From JBFXCS01 sp050181915 (GTDB lineage: Bacteria; Actinomycetota; Thermoleophilia; Miltoncostaeales; Miltoncostaeaceae), in the NCBI GenBank assembly GCA_050181915.1, contig JBFXCS010000001.1:62001-126000 (forward strand): DNA of 64,000 nucleotides, given 5' to 3'. How positions within the stretch are numbered: the first letter of the stretch is position 1; every line of letters starts with the position of its first letter. Shown piece after piece: positions 40,877-49,548 of the stretch. The notes beneath the pieces are model-generated. The model did no database searches, was not told where the DNA came from, and saw only the letters and a list, made by a program, of their open reading frames with translations. A program made the position numbers and the translations under genes.

Positions 40877-40907
40877 GTGATGAACCGCGGACGGCGCGGC
40901 TCATCAC
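40877..40907. promoter_or_regulatory. 31-bp palindrome between kinases and response regulator
   Basis: GTGATGA-a-CCGCG / CGCGG-c-TCATCAC around GACGG. A dyad of this length in the divergent gap is the natural operator for the LuxR-type output of the response regulator. Confidence 0.6.
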
Positions 40908-40950
40908 GGGGGATGACGCCGCCGCCCGCGGCGGGCAGGATGCTCGCGTC

Positions 40951-42108
40951 GTGGACTCCTCGCTCGTCACCCTGCTGGTGGCCGCGCCGGTCGTCCCGCC
41001 CGCCGGGGCGGCGCTGCGCGCGATCGCCGCGGCCCACGGCGGTCGCGCGGCCGGCGGCGGGGAGGCGCCGATGTTCGCCTTCGCGAGCACGGCGGCGGCG
41101 GTGCGCTGCGCGGTGGAGATGCAGCGCGCCGCCGCCGCCGGCGATCCTCCCGCGCCGCTTCGCATCGGGCTGGCGGCGGGCGAGCCGGTGGCCGAGGAGG
41201 GCGGCCTGTACGGCACCCCGGTCGTCGTCGCGCGGCGCCTGTGCGAGGCCGCGGCCGCCGGGGAGATCCTGGCGGCCGACGTGGTGCGCCAGGTCGCCGG
41301 GCCGTCCGTCGCGGGGCTGCTGCGCCCGGCGGGCGGGCTGCGGCTGCCCGGCATCGACGAGCGGGTCGCCACGGCCGAGGTGGCGTGGCGCGACGACGAG
41401 CAGGCGCCCTCCCGGCCCGCGCCGACCGGGCAGATCACCGTGGCCGTGGCCGACGACCAGCGCCTGCTGCGGGCGGGCTTCCGCGTGATCCTCGACTCGG
41501 AGCCGGACATCCGGGTGGTGGGCGAGGCCGAGGACGGGGAGGGCGCCCTCGACGTGGTGCGCCGCACCCGCCCCGACGTGGTCCTGATGGACATCCGCAT
41601 GCCGGGTCTCGACGGCCTGGCCGCCGCCGAGCGGATCCTCTCGGAGCCGGGGTGCGCCACCGCCGTCGTGATGCTCACCACCTTCGACCGCGACGAGTAC
41701 GTGTTCGAGGCGCTGCGGATCGGGGCGAGCGGCTTCCTGCTGAAGGACACCCCCGCCGACCGCCTGCTCGACGCGGTGAGGGTGGCCGCGGCGGGGGAGG
41801 CGCTCCTGGCCCCGTCGATCACGCGGCGGCTGGTGGAGCGGTTCGCCCGCGTCGCCCGTCCGGCGGACGAGGGGGTCCACCCGCGCCTCGCCGCGCTGAC
41901 GGCCCGGGAGCTGGAGGTGCTGCGCCTGGTCGCCGCCGGTATGTCGAACGCCGAGATCGCCGCCGCGCTGGTGCTGGGGGAGAACACGGTCAAGACCCAC
42001 GTGGCCCGCGTGCTCTCCAAGCTGGGCCTGCGCGACCGGGTGCAGGCGGTGGTGCTCGCGTACGAGACCGGCTTCGTCGCGCCGGGCCTCGACGACGGGG
42101 GACGCTAG
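40951..42108 (+). CDS. NarL-type response regulator with N-terminal cyclase-like domain
   Basis: 385 residues. Residues 1 to about 150 resemble the C-terminal half of a class III nucleotidyl cyclase domain (FAFASTAAAVRCAVEMQRAA; LRIGLAAGEPVAEEGGLYGTPVVVARRLCEAAAAGEILAADVV), but the metal-binding Asp positions are not conserved (GGEAPMFAFA for GDGxxAxF). Then a REC domain (VAVADDQRLLRAGF; phospho-Asp in VVLMDIRMPG; Lys in LLKD) and a LuxR HTH (LTARELEVLRLVAAGMSNAEIAAALVLGENTVKTHVARVLSKLGLRDR). Divergent from the two kinases. GTG 40951 is the start. Confidence 0.87.
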   Translation: MDSSLVTLLVAAPVVPPAGAALRAIAAAHGGRAAGGGEAPMFAFASTAAAVRCAVEMQRAAAAGDPPAPLRIGLAAGEPVAEEGGLYGTPVVVARRLCEAAAAGEILAADVVRQVAGPSVAGLLRPAGGLRLPGIDERVATAEVAWRDDEQAPSRPAPTGQITVAVADDQRLLRAGFRVILDSEPDIRVVGEAEDGEGALDVVRRTRPDVVLMDIRMPGLDGLAAAERILSEPGCATAVVMLTTFDRDEYVFEALRIGASGFLLKDTPADRLLDAVRVAAAGEALLAPSITRRLVERFARVARPADEGVHPRLAALTARELEVLRLVAAGMSNAEIAAALVLGENTVKTHVARVLSKLGLRDRVQAVVLAYETGFVAPGLDDGGR

Positions 42109-42608
42109 GCGGTCTCCTGCCGCACCTTCGCGTCGGCGGCGCGGGCCGCCTCGGCGGCGAGGGCGCGCAGCTCGGCGACGCGGTGCCCCAGGGAGGGGTC
42201 GGAGAGCGCGAGGATCTGGGCGGCGAGCAGGCCGGCGTTGCGGCCGCCGTCGATCGCGACGGTGGCGACCGGCACGCCGCGCGGCATCTGCACGATCGAC
42301 AGCAGCGAGTCGAGCCCGTCGAGCGAGCGGCTCTTCACCGGCACGCCGATCACCGGCAGCGTGGTGACGGCGGCGAGCATCCCGGGCAGGTGCGCGGCGC
42401 CGCCGGCGCCGGCGACGATCACCCTGAGGCCGCGGTCGGCGGCCTCGCCGCCGTAGGCGATCATGTCGTGGGGCGTGCGGTGCGCCGACACCACGCGCAC
42501 CTCGTGGGGGACCTCCAGCTCGCGCAGGACCTCGGCGGCGGCGCCCATCACCGGCAGGTCGCTGTCGCTGCCCATCACGATCCCCACCAGCGGCAGCGGT
42601 CCGGTCAC
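42105..42608 (-). CDS. purE: N5-carboxyaminoimidazole ribonucleotide mutase
   Basis: 167 residues. VGIVMGSDSDLPVMGAAAEVL, RVVSAHRTPHDMIAYG, VIVAGAGGAAHLPGMLAAVTTLPVIGVPV and LLSIVQMPRGVPVATVAI are PurE class I signatures. It converts N5-CAIR to CAIR in purine synthesis. GTG 42608 overlaps the purK stop (GTGA). Its own stop overlaps the end of the convergent response regulator gene by 4 nt. Confidence 0.96.
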   Translation of the reverse strand: MTGPLPLVGIVMGSDSDLPVMGAAAEVLRELEVPHEVRVVSAHRTPHDMIAYGGEAADRGLRVIVAGAGGAAHLPGMLAAVTTLPVIGVPVKSRSLDGLDSLLSIVQMPRGVPVATVAIDGGRNAGLLAAQILALSDPSLGHRVAELRALAAEAARAADAKVRQETA

Positions 42609-43777
42609 AGGCCCACCCCCGCGGCGGCGCGCCGGGCGACGGCCAGGGCCTCGTCGGCGGTGGCGGCGAGCGCGGTGACGTGCCCCATCTTGCGGCCCGG
42701 CCGCACCTCGGCCTTGTCGTAGAGGTGCAGGTGGGCCCCCGGCACGGCGAGGGCGGCGGCCCGGTCGGGCCGCGACGGGCCGGCGGCGCTGCCCAGGAGG
42801 TTCACCATCGCCGCCGGCGCGCGCAGCGACACGTCGCCGAGCGGCAGGTCCAGCACGCCGCGCAGGTGGTTCTCGAACTGGGAGGTCTCGCAGGCCTCGA
42901 TGGTGTAGTGGCCCGAGTTGTGGGGCCGCGGGGCGAGCTCGTTGACGAGCACGGCGCCGTCGGGCAGCTCGAACATCTCCACGCCGGTCACGCCCAGCCC
43001 ACCCGCCGCCGCGGCGGCGGCCGCGGCGACCTGCGCGGCGTGCTCCGCCACCTGCGGCGCGACCCGCGCCGGGGCGATGACCTCGTGGCACACGTGGTCG
43101 CGCTGCACCGTCTCGACCACGGGATAGACGGCCTGGGCGCCGGAGGGCGAGCGGGCGACCATCGCGGCCAGCTCGCGCGCGAACGGCACGAAGCCCTCGG
43201 CGAGGACCCCGTCGCCCGCGTCGAGGCGGGCCAGCGCCGCGCGCGCGTCGTCCTCGCCGGCGCAGGTGGCGTTGCCGTAGCCGTCGTAGCCCAGGCGGCG
43301 GGCCTTCAGCACCATCGGCCAGCCGAGATCGCGGCCCGCCGCGGGGATCTCCGCCGGGTCGCGCACCACCCGGTACGGCGCCACGGGGATGCCGGCGCCG
43401 GCGACGAGCTCCTTCTGCAGCGCCTTGTCCTGCACCGTCGCCAGGAAGGCCGGGTCGGGGCGCACGGGGGTGCCGGCGGCCTGCACGGAGGCGAGCGCGG
43501 CGGCGTCGACGAACTCGTTCTCGAGGGTCAGCACCCCCACCACCCGGCCCAGGGCGCGCACCGCGTCGGCGTCGTGCCAGTCGCCCTCCACCAATCCCGC
43601 GGCCATGGGCGCGGAGGGCTCTCCGGGCAGGCCCAGCACGGCCACCCGCACACCCAGCGGCCAGGCCGCGAGGCAGGTCATGCGCGCCAGCTGCCCGGCG
43701 CCGGCGATGCCCACGTCGTAGGGGCGCGCGGCGGCTCCGGGGGCGGCGTCGGGGACGGCCGGCTGGGCTGCGGTCAC
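42605..43777 (-). CDS. purK: 5-(carboxyamino)imidazole ribonucleotide synthase
   Basis: 390 residues from GTG 43777. ATP-grasp enzyme: GIAGAGQLARMTCLAAWPLGVRV, LTLENEFVDAAAL, PMVLKARRLGYDGYGNATC, EGFVPFARELAAMVARS and VNELAPRPHNSGHYTIEAC. It makes N5-CAIR from AIR, ATP and bicarbonate for PurE. TAGCGT eight nt before GTG 43777 argues for this start over the in-frame TTG 43795. Confidence 0.95.
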   Translation of the reverse strand: MTAAQPAVPDAAPGAAARPYDVGIAGAGQLARMTCLAAWPLGVRVAVLGLPGEPSAPMAAGLVEGDWHDADAVRALGRVVGVLTLENEFVDAAALASVQAAGTPVRPDPAFLATVQDKALQKELVAGAGIPVAPYRVVRDPAEIPAAGRDLGWPMVLKARRLGYDGYGNATCAGEDDARAALARLDAGDGVLAEGFVPFARELAAMVARSPSGAQAVYPVVETVQRDHVCHEVIAPARVAPQVAEHAAQVAAAAAAAAGGLGVTGVEMFELPDGAVLVNELAPRPHNSGHYTIEACETSQFENHLRGVLDLPLGDVSLRAPAAMVNLLGSAAGPSRPDRAAALAVPGAHLHLYDKAEVRPGRKMGHVTALAATADEALAVARRAAAGVGL

Positions 43778-43858
43778 GGCGACGGACGCTATCAAGCGCT
43801 CCGGCGCTTACCCCCCAATTCTCGAACACGACCCTGACCGATCGTTCATGGGAATGGC

Positions 43859-44269
43859 GTGGACGGTCGATTACGGTGGCGTCCGCCCGTGCTCCTGATG
43901 GCCGCCCAGACACCCGCGCCCCCGGCTCCGCCTGCCCGGATCCTGGTGTTCGCGCGCGAGTTCCAGTTCCAGTTCAGCCGCCGGGTGGTGCCGGCGGGCC
44001 GCATCCGGCTGCAGCTGAAGAACATCGGCGAGGACGACCACGACCTCACCATCGTTGGCCCGAAGGGCAACGTGCGCGCCTGGACCGGCGTCATCCACCC
44101 CGACGGGGTGGGGGAGATCCGCGCCCGCCTGGCGGCCGGCCGCTACCTGGTGATCTGCCAGGTCGCCGACCACCAAGCGCACGGCATGCGCACGACCCTC
44201 ACGGTCACCGCGCCGAAGAAGAAGAAAAAGAAGAAGGCGACGCCCGCGACGGCGGCGGCGAGGGCGTGA
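43859..44269 (+). CDS. Cupredoxin-domain protein
   Basis: 136 residues from GTG 43859 (GTG 43889 or ATG 43898 also possible). ILVFAREFQFQFSRRVVPAGRIRLQLKNIGEDDHDLTIVGPKG contains the first His, and YLVICQVADHQAHGMRTTLTV the Cys, His and Met of a type I copper site. The N-terminus is at best a weak signal sequence. It ends in seven Lys and an Ala/Thr tail. Stop overlaps the DUF1800 gene as GTGA, so the copper protein is made with that pair. Confidence 0.8.
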   Translation: MDGRLRWRPPVLLMAAQTPAPPAPPARILVFAREFQFQFSRRVVPAGRIRLQLKNIGEDDHDLTIVGPKGNVRAWTGVIHPDGVGEIRARLAAGRYLVICQVADHQAHGMRTTLTVTAPKKKKKKKATPATAAARA

Positions 44270-45582
44270 GCGCCCGCACCCAGGAGCGACGCAGGGTCGA
44301 GCGGCTGCTGTGGCGGGCCGGCTTCGGCGGCACCCCGGCCCAGATCAGCCGCCTGTCGCGCGGCGGTGCGACGGCGGCCGTGGAGAAGCTGCTGCGACCG
44401 AAGGGCCCCGCCCTGAAGGGGCGTCCGCCGAAGGTGGACGGCCTGCCGCTCGATCCGCTGAACGCGTACGGCCACGACGTGCTGTGGTGGCTCGACCGCG
44501 CCGTGCGCGGCCAGCACCCCCTGGTGGAGCGCATGACGCTCAACTGGCACGACCACTTTGCCACCTCCAACAACGAGGTGGGCGACGTGAAGCTGATGAT
44601 CGCCCAGTACTGGACGCTGCGCCGCTTCGCGCTCGGCCGCTTCCGCTCGCTGGCGAAGGCGATCACCAAGGACCACGCGATGCAGCGCTTCCTCAACCTC
44701 TCGAACTCCGAGAAGGGCGCCCCGAACGAGAACTTCGCCCGCGAGCTGCTCGAGCTCTTCACCCTCGGCGTGAACAACGGCTACACCGAGCGCGACGTGC
44801 GCGAGGCGGCGCGGGCCCTCACCGGGTTCACCTACGACTGGGAGAGCAAGCGCTTCGGCTACGACCCGGCCAAGCACGACACCGGGATGAAGCGCATCCT
44901 CGGCAGGCGCGGCAACTTCGCGCCGCTGGACGTGGTGGACATCGCGATCGACCACCCCAACCACGCCCCCTTCATCTGCCGCAAGCTGTGGGACTACTTC
45001 ATCCCGCGGCCCATCCCGCCCACCGCGCTGCGCACGCTGGTGCGGGCGTACCGCCGCTCGGGCACCGACGTGCGCCCGGTGCTGCGCGAGATCCTCAACC
45101 ACAAGGCCTTCTACGCCGGCCTGGACGAGCCCGACATGGTGAAGCCGCCCTTCGTCTACCTCGCCGGCATGCTGCGCCGCAGCGGGAAGTCGATCACCGA
45201 CGAGCAGTGGGTGTGGCGCCTCGACCAGATGGGGCAGGTGCCCTTCCACCCGCCCAACGTGAGCGGCTGGGAGGGCGGCGTGTCGTGGCTCTCCACCAGC
45301 TCCATCCGCGCCCGCTTCGACGCGGCGTCGGCGGTGCTCCGCAAGGCGATCGAGGACGGCTCCGTGTCGCGCAAGGAGACCCCCGCCCAGGCGATCGCGC
45401 GGGCGAGGCTCGCCACCGGGACGATGTGGGTGAGCAACCGCACCGCGAACGCCATGAAGCGGTACGCCGTGCAGTCGGTGGCGGGGCGCACCGACGAGTG
45501 GGAGGTCAAGCACTTCTACCCCGAGCGCCAGCGCGTGCTGCGGCACATCCTGCTGGCCGGGCCGGACGCGCAGGTCTGCTGA
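44266..45582 (+). CDS. DUF1800 protein
   Basis: 438 residues. RRRVERLLWRAGFGGTPAQISRLSRGGATAAVEKLL, MTLNWHDHFATSNNEVG, NENFARELLELFTLGVNNGYTERDVREAARALTGFT and PPNVSGWEGGVSWL are DUF1800 signatures. The family is always found beside DUF1501 proteins; its biochemical role is not established, though links to secreted, sulfatase-like chemistry have been proposed. No signal peptide is evident here. GTGA and TGATG junctions tie it to both neighbours. Confidence 0.92.
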   Translation: MSARTQERRRVERLLWRAGFGGTPAQISRLSRGGATAAVEKLLRPKGPALKGRPPKVDGLPLDPLNAYGHDVLWWLDRAVRGQHPLVERMTLNWHDHFATSNNEVGDVKLMIAQYWTLRRFALGRFRSLAKAITKDHAMQRFLNLSNSEKGAPNENFARELLELFTLGVNNGYTERDVREAARALTGFTYDWESKRFGYDPAKHDTGMKRILGRRGNFAPLDVVDIAIDHPNHAPFICRKLWDYFIPRPIPPTALRTLVRAYRRSGTDVRPVLREILNHKAFYAGLDEPDMVKPPFVYLAGMLRRSGKSITDEQWVWRLDQMGQVPFHPPNVSGWEGGVSWLSTSSIRARFDAASAVLRKAIEDGSVSRKETPAQAIARARLATGTMWVSNRTANAMKRYAVQSVAGRTDEWEVKHFYPERQRVLRHILLAGPDAQVC

Positions 45583-46961
45583 TGGGGCTCAGGATCAGCG
45601 GCTGCCGCGACCACCACGCCACCCGGCGCGCCTTCCTGGGCCGAGCGACCGAGGTCGTGCCCGTGCCGGCCGACGCGCTCGACGGGCTCGAGCGGTTCGC
45701 CCGCGAGGGCGGCCTCACCCGGCGCAACCTGCTGGAGCGCGGCGTCGGCCTGTGGGTGGGTAGCGCCGCCCTCGCCGGCCTCTCGACGCGCGGGCTGCTG
45801 GAGGCCGCCCAGGCGCAGGCCCAGGCGGCCCCGGACGCGACCATCCTCGTCTCGCTGTACCTCGACGGCGGAAACGACGGGCTCAACACGCTCATCCCCC
45901 TGGCCGATCCGCGCTACCGGGAGCTGCGCTCCCACGTCGCGATCGCCCCGGAGACGACGCTGCCGCTGCCCGACACGAAGGACTTCGGCTGGCACCCCGC
46001 GGCGAAGGGGCTCTCCCAGCTCTACGACGCCGGCAAGCTGGCCGTGCTGCCCGCGGTGGACTTCCAGAACGCCGACCAGTCGCACTTCAACTCGGTGGCG
46101 TACTGGCGGCGCGGCATCGTGGGGCCCTCGTTCGAGACCACCGGCTGGCTGGGGCGCACCCTCGACGCGGTCGGCACCGCCGACAACCCGCTGCAGGGCG
46201 TCAGCGCCTCGTGGTCGCCCGATCCGGTGCTCGTCTCGAAGCGCGCGGCCACCGCCACGGTCTACGATCCCGGCGGCTTCAGCTTCGGCATCGAGGGCGT
46301 GTGGGAGCGCGACGGGTTCGTGCGCGCCTACCGCGAGGTGGCGAGCGGCAAGACCGGCTCTGCGGCCCTCGCGGCGGCCCGCCGCACCTACGAGAACGCC
46401 TTCCGCGTGCAGGATCAGCTCGCCCCGCTGCGCGTCGACGAGAAGTCGCTGCCGCCCACCCCGGTCGCATACCCGGACTCGCACCTGGGCACCGGCCTGC
46501 GCAACCTGGCCCGCCTGCTCGGCGCCGGCTTCGGCACCCGCGTGGCGGCCCTCTCGATCTCCGGCTTCGACACCCACGACGACCAGCCCGAGCGCCACAC
46601 CGAGCTCCTCACCGACCTCGGCGACTCGCTGTGGGCCTGGCAGGCCGACCTCACCGCGCGAGGGCTGTCGAGCCGCGTCCTCACCCTGCTGTGGAGCGAG
46701 TTCGGCCGCCGCCCCGAGGACAACGACTCGTCGGGCACCGACCACGGCGCCGGCGGCCTGGTGATGCTGGTCGGCGACCGGGCGAACGGCGGCATCCGCA
46801 GCGAGTTCCCCGGCCTGTCGCGCCTCGACGAGGACGACAACCTGCTCGTCACCACCGAGTTCCGCACCGTCTACGCCTCGCTGCTGGAGGGCTGGCTGGG
46901 CGTCGAGGCGGCCCGGGTGCTGCCGAAGATCGACGCCGCCAGGATCCCTCTGGTGAAGTAG
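45582..46961 (+). CDS. DUF1501 protein (Tat-type signal)
   Basis: 459 residues. Residues about 40-80 hold TRRNLLERGVGLWVGSAALAGLSTRGLLEAAQAQA, a twin-arginine-like signal preceded by an unusually long cytoplasmic lead. Then ILVSLYLDGGNDGLNTLIPLADPRYRELR, ALSISGFDTHDDQ, LLWSEFGRRPEDNDSSGTDHGAGGLVMLVG, the DUF1501 core, which has the alkaline-phosphatase-like fold. Partner of DUF1800. Expected to act outside the membrane; substrate unknown. Confidence 0.92.
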   Translation: MGLRISGCRDHHATRRAFLGRATEVVPVPADALDGLERFAREGGLTRRNLLERGVGLWVGSAALAGLSTRGLLEAAQAQAQAAPDATILVSLYLDGGNDGLNTLIPLADPRYRELRSHVAIAPETTLPLPDTKDFGWHPAAKGLSQLYDAGKLAVLPAVDFQNADQSHFNSVAYWRRGIVGPSFETTGWLGRTLDAVGTADNPLQGVSASWSPDPVLVSKRAATATVYDPGGFSFGIEGVWERDGFVRAYREVASGKTGSAALAAARRTYENAFRVQDQLAPLRVDEKSLPPTPVAYPDSHLGTGLRNLARLLGAGFGTRVAALSISGFDTHDDQPERHTELLTDLGDSLWAWQADLTARGLSSRVLTLLWSEFGRRPEDNDSSGTDHGAGGLVMLVGDRANGGIRSEFPGLSRLDEDDNLLVTTEFRTVYASLLEGWLGVEAARVLPKIDAARIPLVK

Positions 46962-47004
46962 CGGCGGGGCCGCGCGGCGCGGCTGGTAAGATCCGCCGCC
47001 CTGG

Positions 47005-47077
47005 GGGCCGTTAGCTCAGTTGGGAGAGCACCAGCTCGACAAGCTGGGGGTCACTGGTTCGAGCCCAGTACGGCCCA
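47005..47077 (+). tRNA. tRNA-Val (GAC)
   Basis: Acceptor GGGCCGT/ACGGCCC, D-arm AGCTCAGTTGGGAGAGC, anticodon stem CCAGC/GCTGG with loop TCGACAA (GAC), T-arm CTGGTTCGAGCCCAG, discriminator A. It stands at the edge of the accessory region that follows; no second copy of its 3' end was found inside the window. Confidence 0.96.
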
Positions 47078-47812
47078 TTACCACCCCTCGTATGCAGGCA
47101 TTTCGTGGGTTGCCGGTGTGAGGGCATCCCACCCGAGCATCACCGCAACACCATGCCGCAGCTCATCGAAGCCGCCATCGCGGCTCGTCGAGCACGACGT
47201 GGCTGTACTGGTCATGCGTCATCGACGTCTTCTTGTGCCAGGTCGGCCGGCGGCGCCGGCAGGATCACCTCGCCGGGCCCGATCCGGGATACCACCTCGA
47301 TCGGGACGCCGGCGATCAGCTGGGGTAGCGGCCGCGGAGGTCGTGCGGGTGGTAGTGGCCGGTGCCGGCGTTCCGGCACCCCGTGCGCTCCAGGAATCTC
47401 AGGAGGGGCCGGTGCCCGCGGCAGCAGCGCCTCCGTGATCGCGAGGAGCTCGGTCTCACCGCTGCACAATCCCCGACCGCGAGCTCGTCGACGATGAGGA
47501 ACCTGACCCAGCTCGCCGAGGTCTACGGCATCGAGCTCATCGAGCTCGTGCGGCTGCGGGCCGATGCGCCGGGCTCTGGGCGCGGCCGGCACTCACCACC
47601 CGTCGTTCCTCAGGACATGGAGACACCGCAGCCGAGCTGGGACGAGCCGTCGCCGAGGCGCGGGACCGAGGGAAGTCGTAGGCATCCTCAAGCCGAAGCG
47701 ACCCGTCACCGATCTACACGGATGGCTAGCGGAAACCGCTGCTCGACAGGAATAGCGTCGGACAGAAGGCGCGCTACTTCAGATCGGATCTCTCGAGGGA
47801 AAGGCGGAGGGG
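47078..47812. other. Decayed, gene-less stretch after tRNA-Val
   Basis: No intact gene is supported. Short pieces look like remnants in different frames: STMRNLTQLAEVYGIELIELVRLRAD (HTH-regulator-like) at about 47490-47565, TAAELGRAVAEARDRGKS stopping at about 47680, and VVGILKPKRPVTDLHGWLAETAARQE ending at 47755. The pieces could belong to one broken small regulator gene. Base composition is less biased than in host genes, consistent with acquired and decaying DNA. Confidence 0.4.
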
Positions 47813-49243
47813 ATGGGGCTCTTCTCACGCAAGCGGCCGGCCGGGAACTCGGACGAGGCTAAGACCGCCGCGCCCCCGCCCCCGCCCCCGCCGGTCCTCG
47901 GTGAGCCGCTGCCAGCGGAGAACGTGGCGAAGGCCGACACGGTTGCTGCTATTCCCGTCGACCCCCTGGCGCAGCCCGCCGTCGCCGCAGCGGCGACGGC
48001 CCTGACCGGAGGATCACGAGGCATCCTTTCGGGCAAGCGGAATCTGCTGACGGAGAACGAGCAACTCCGGGAAGCGTTGGAAGCCATCGGGTTGAAGGAA
48101 CGCGCGCTCCTCGCGGAGGAGATCGCAGGCTTGCGTCAGGAGAAGAACGAGGTCGCGGCCGAGATCGCTGCGGCCCGCGCGGAGCTCGTCGAGGTTCGCG
48201 ATCAGGCGATCCTCCAAGAAGTAGGGATTTACGAGTACCAGCACCGCCTCGCCGACGCGGTCGCCTACAAGGACCGTCTCGAGGCCCTGCGCGGTCGGAT
48301 CAAGGCCCAGGCAAAGTCGAACACCGCCGTCCGCGCGTCCTCGGAGTGGACGGTCAACAACTCCAAGCGCGAAGGCCAGAAGATGGTTCGGGAGTACACC
48401 AAGCTGATGCTCCGGGCCTACAACACCGAGGCCGACGACATCGCCCGCCGGATGCGCCCCTACGCCCTCGAATCGGCGATCGCCCGACTCGACAAGGCCC
48501 GCGACGTGATCTCCAAGCTCGGTAAGACGATGAGCATCACGATCGATCCCGGTTACCACGCCCTCCGGATCGACGAGCTCAAGCTCACGGCCGACTACCT
48601 CGCCAAGGCAGCCGAAGAGAAGGAAGCCGAACGGGAAGAGCGCGCGCGGATCAGGGAGGAGGAACAGGCTCGCCGCGAGTTCGAGCGCGAGAAGGCGCGG
48701 CTGCTCAAGGAGGCGGCGCACTACGAGAAACTCCTTGTCGAGCTCAGAGCCCAAGGCGACGACGCGGGCGCCGAGGAGGCGGAAGCCCACCTCGGAGACG
48801 TCCAGGGGGCGATCGGTGGCATCGAGGAGCGCGAGGCCAACATCCGCGCCGGCTACGTCTACGTGATCTCCAACGTCGGATCCTTCGGTGAGCGCATGGT
48901 TAAGGTGGGGCTGACGCGCCGACTCGACCCAATGGATCGCGTGCGCGAACTCGGCGACGCCTCAGTGCCCTTCGGATACGACGTCCACGCGCTGATCTTC
49001 AGCAAGGACGCCGTCGGACTGGAGACGCGTCTCCACCAGGAACTCGCCGCTCATCGCGTCAACCTCGTCAACCTTCGGCGAGAATTCTTCTACACCACCC
49101 CGGCCGAGGTCCTCGCGATTCTCGAGCGCCTCCAGGGGAAGGAGAAGGTGCTGTCCTTTATTGAGGAGCCCGAAGCCGCTGAGTGGCACCAGAGCGAGAA
49201 CACGCGTCGTCAGCCCGTTGCGGCGGGCGCTCGCGTTCGATGA
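47813..49243 (+). CDS. DUF4041 protein with T5orf172 (GIY-YIG-like) C-terminus
   Basis: 476 residues. A disordered start with seven Pro in a row, long coiled-coil segments (LLTENEQLREALEAIGLKERALLAEEI ... EEKEAEREERARIREEEQARREFEREKARLLKEAAHYEKLL), the DUF4041 body, and a C-terminal T5orf172 domain (GYVYVISNVGSFGERMVKVGLTRRLDPMDRVRELGDASVPFGYDVHALIFS) related to GIY-YIG nucleases. Such proteins occur in phages and mobile islands. Not a full nuclease assignment. ATG 47813 lies shortly after GGAGGGG. Stop overlaps the next small ORF as ATGA. Confidence 0.88.
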   Translation: MGLFSRKRPAGNSDEAKTAAPPPPPPPVLGEPLPAENVAKADTVAAIPVDPLAQPAVAAAATALTGGSRGILSGKRNLLTENEQLREALEAIGLKERALLAEEIAGLRQEKNEVAAEIAAARAELVEVRDQAILQEVGIYEYQHRLADAVAYKDRLEALRGRIKAQAKSNTAVRASSEWTVNNSKREGQKMVREYTKLMLRAYNTEADDIARRMRPYALESAIARLDKARDVISKLGKTMSITIDPGYHALRIDELKLTADYLAKAAEEKEAEREERARIREEEQARREFEREKARLLKEAAHYEKLLVELRAQGDDAGAEEAEAHLGDVQGAIGGIEEREANIRAGYVYVISNVGSFGERMVKVGLTRRLDPMDRVRELGDASVPFGYDVHALIFSKDAVGLETRLHQELAAHRVNLVNLRREFFYTTPAEVLAILERLQGKEKVLSFIEEPEAAEWHQSENTRRQPVAAGARVR

Positions 49244-49365
49244 AGCGTCACGCCGTGGACAAGGTCAAGGACGCCGTGGCCGAACTCGGGCGCGCGGTCG
49301 ATGCCGGCATCCCCGAGCCGCCCGGCATCCGGAAGGCATGGCCCCGACATTCCTCACGGCGCTAG
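49240..49365 (+). CDS. Short ORF coupled to the DUF4041 gene
   Basis: 41 codons starting in an ATGA overlap: MKRHAVDKVKDAVAELGRAV and 21 more residues, helical then Pro-rich. The overlap and codon bias support translation, but it could be the truncated start of a longer protein. No family known. Confidence 0.45.
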   Translation: MKRHAVDKVKDAVAELGRAVDAGIPEPPGIRKAWPRHSSRR

Positions 49366-49487
49366 CGGATCGAGCCAGTCTCGAATGATGGGACCAGAAG
49401 ACCCGGCGATCCTGGCCAACCGGCGAACCGTCGGAAATCCCCAAAATTGCCGTAGATGGCCTTAACACGGCCGATGTAGCCTTATAG

Positions 49488-49523
49488 GGCGCAGGCTCGT
49501 GACGACTGTTACGAGCCTGCGCC
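49488..49523 (+). ncRNA. 13-bp perfect hairpin before a small gene
   Basis: GGCGCAGGCTCGT (49488-49500) and ACGAGCCTGCGCC (49511-49523), loop GACGACTGTT. TTATAG lies just upstream at 49482-49487 and a strong AGGAGG just downstream, so the hairpin would be at the 5' end of the message for the gene at 49549, either as a stabiliser, an attenuator, or the terminator of the upstream genes. The type is uncertain. Confidence 0.35.
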
Positions 49524-49548
49524 GACCGCCACGAGGAGGAAGACGCCC

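Noticed and set aside
43840..43853. CGATCGTTCAT before the cupredoxin at 43859, as a third TetR site
   Set aside because: Only 9 of the 12 core bases match and the dyad is broken; the region is not in the island.
44218..44245. A-rich run (GAAGAAGAAA...) as a slippage site or intrinsic terminator
   Set aside because: It encodes the poly-Lys tail of the cupredoxin in frame, and the downstream DUF1800 gene is coupled by GTGA.
47005..47077. tRNA-Val as an att site with a matching direct repeat
   Set aside because: No copy of its 3' end was found between 47.1 and 64 kb, so integration at this tRNA is not shown by the sequence.
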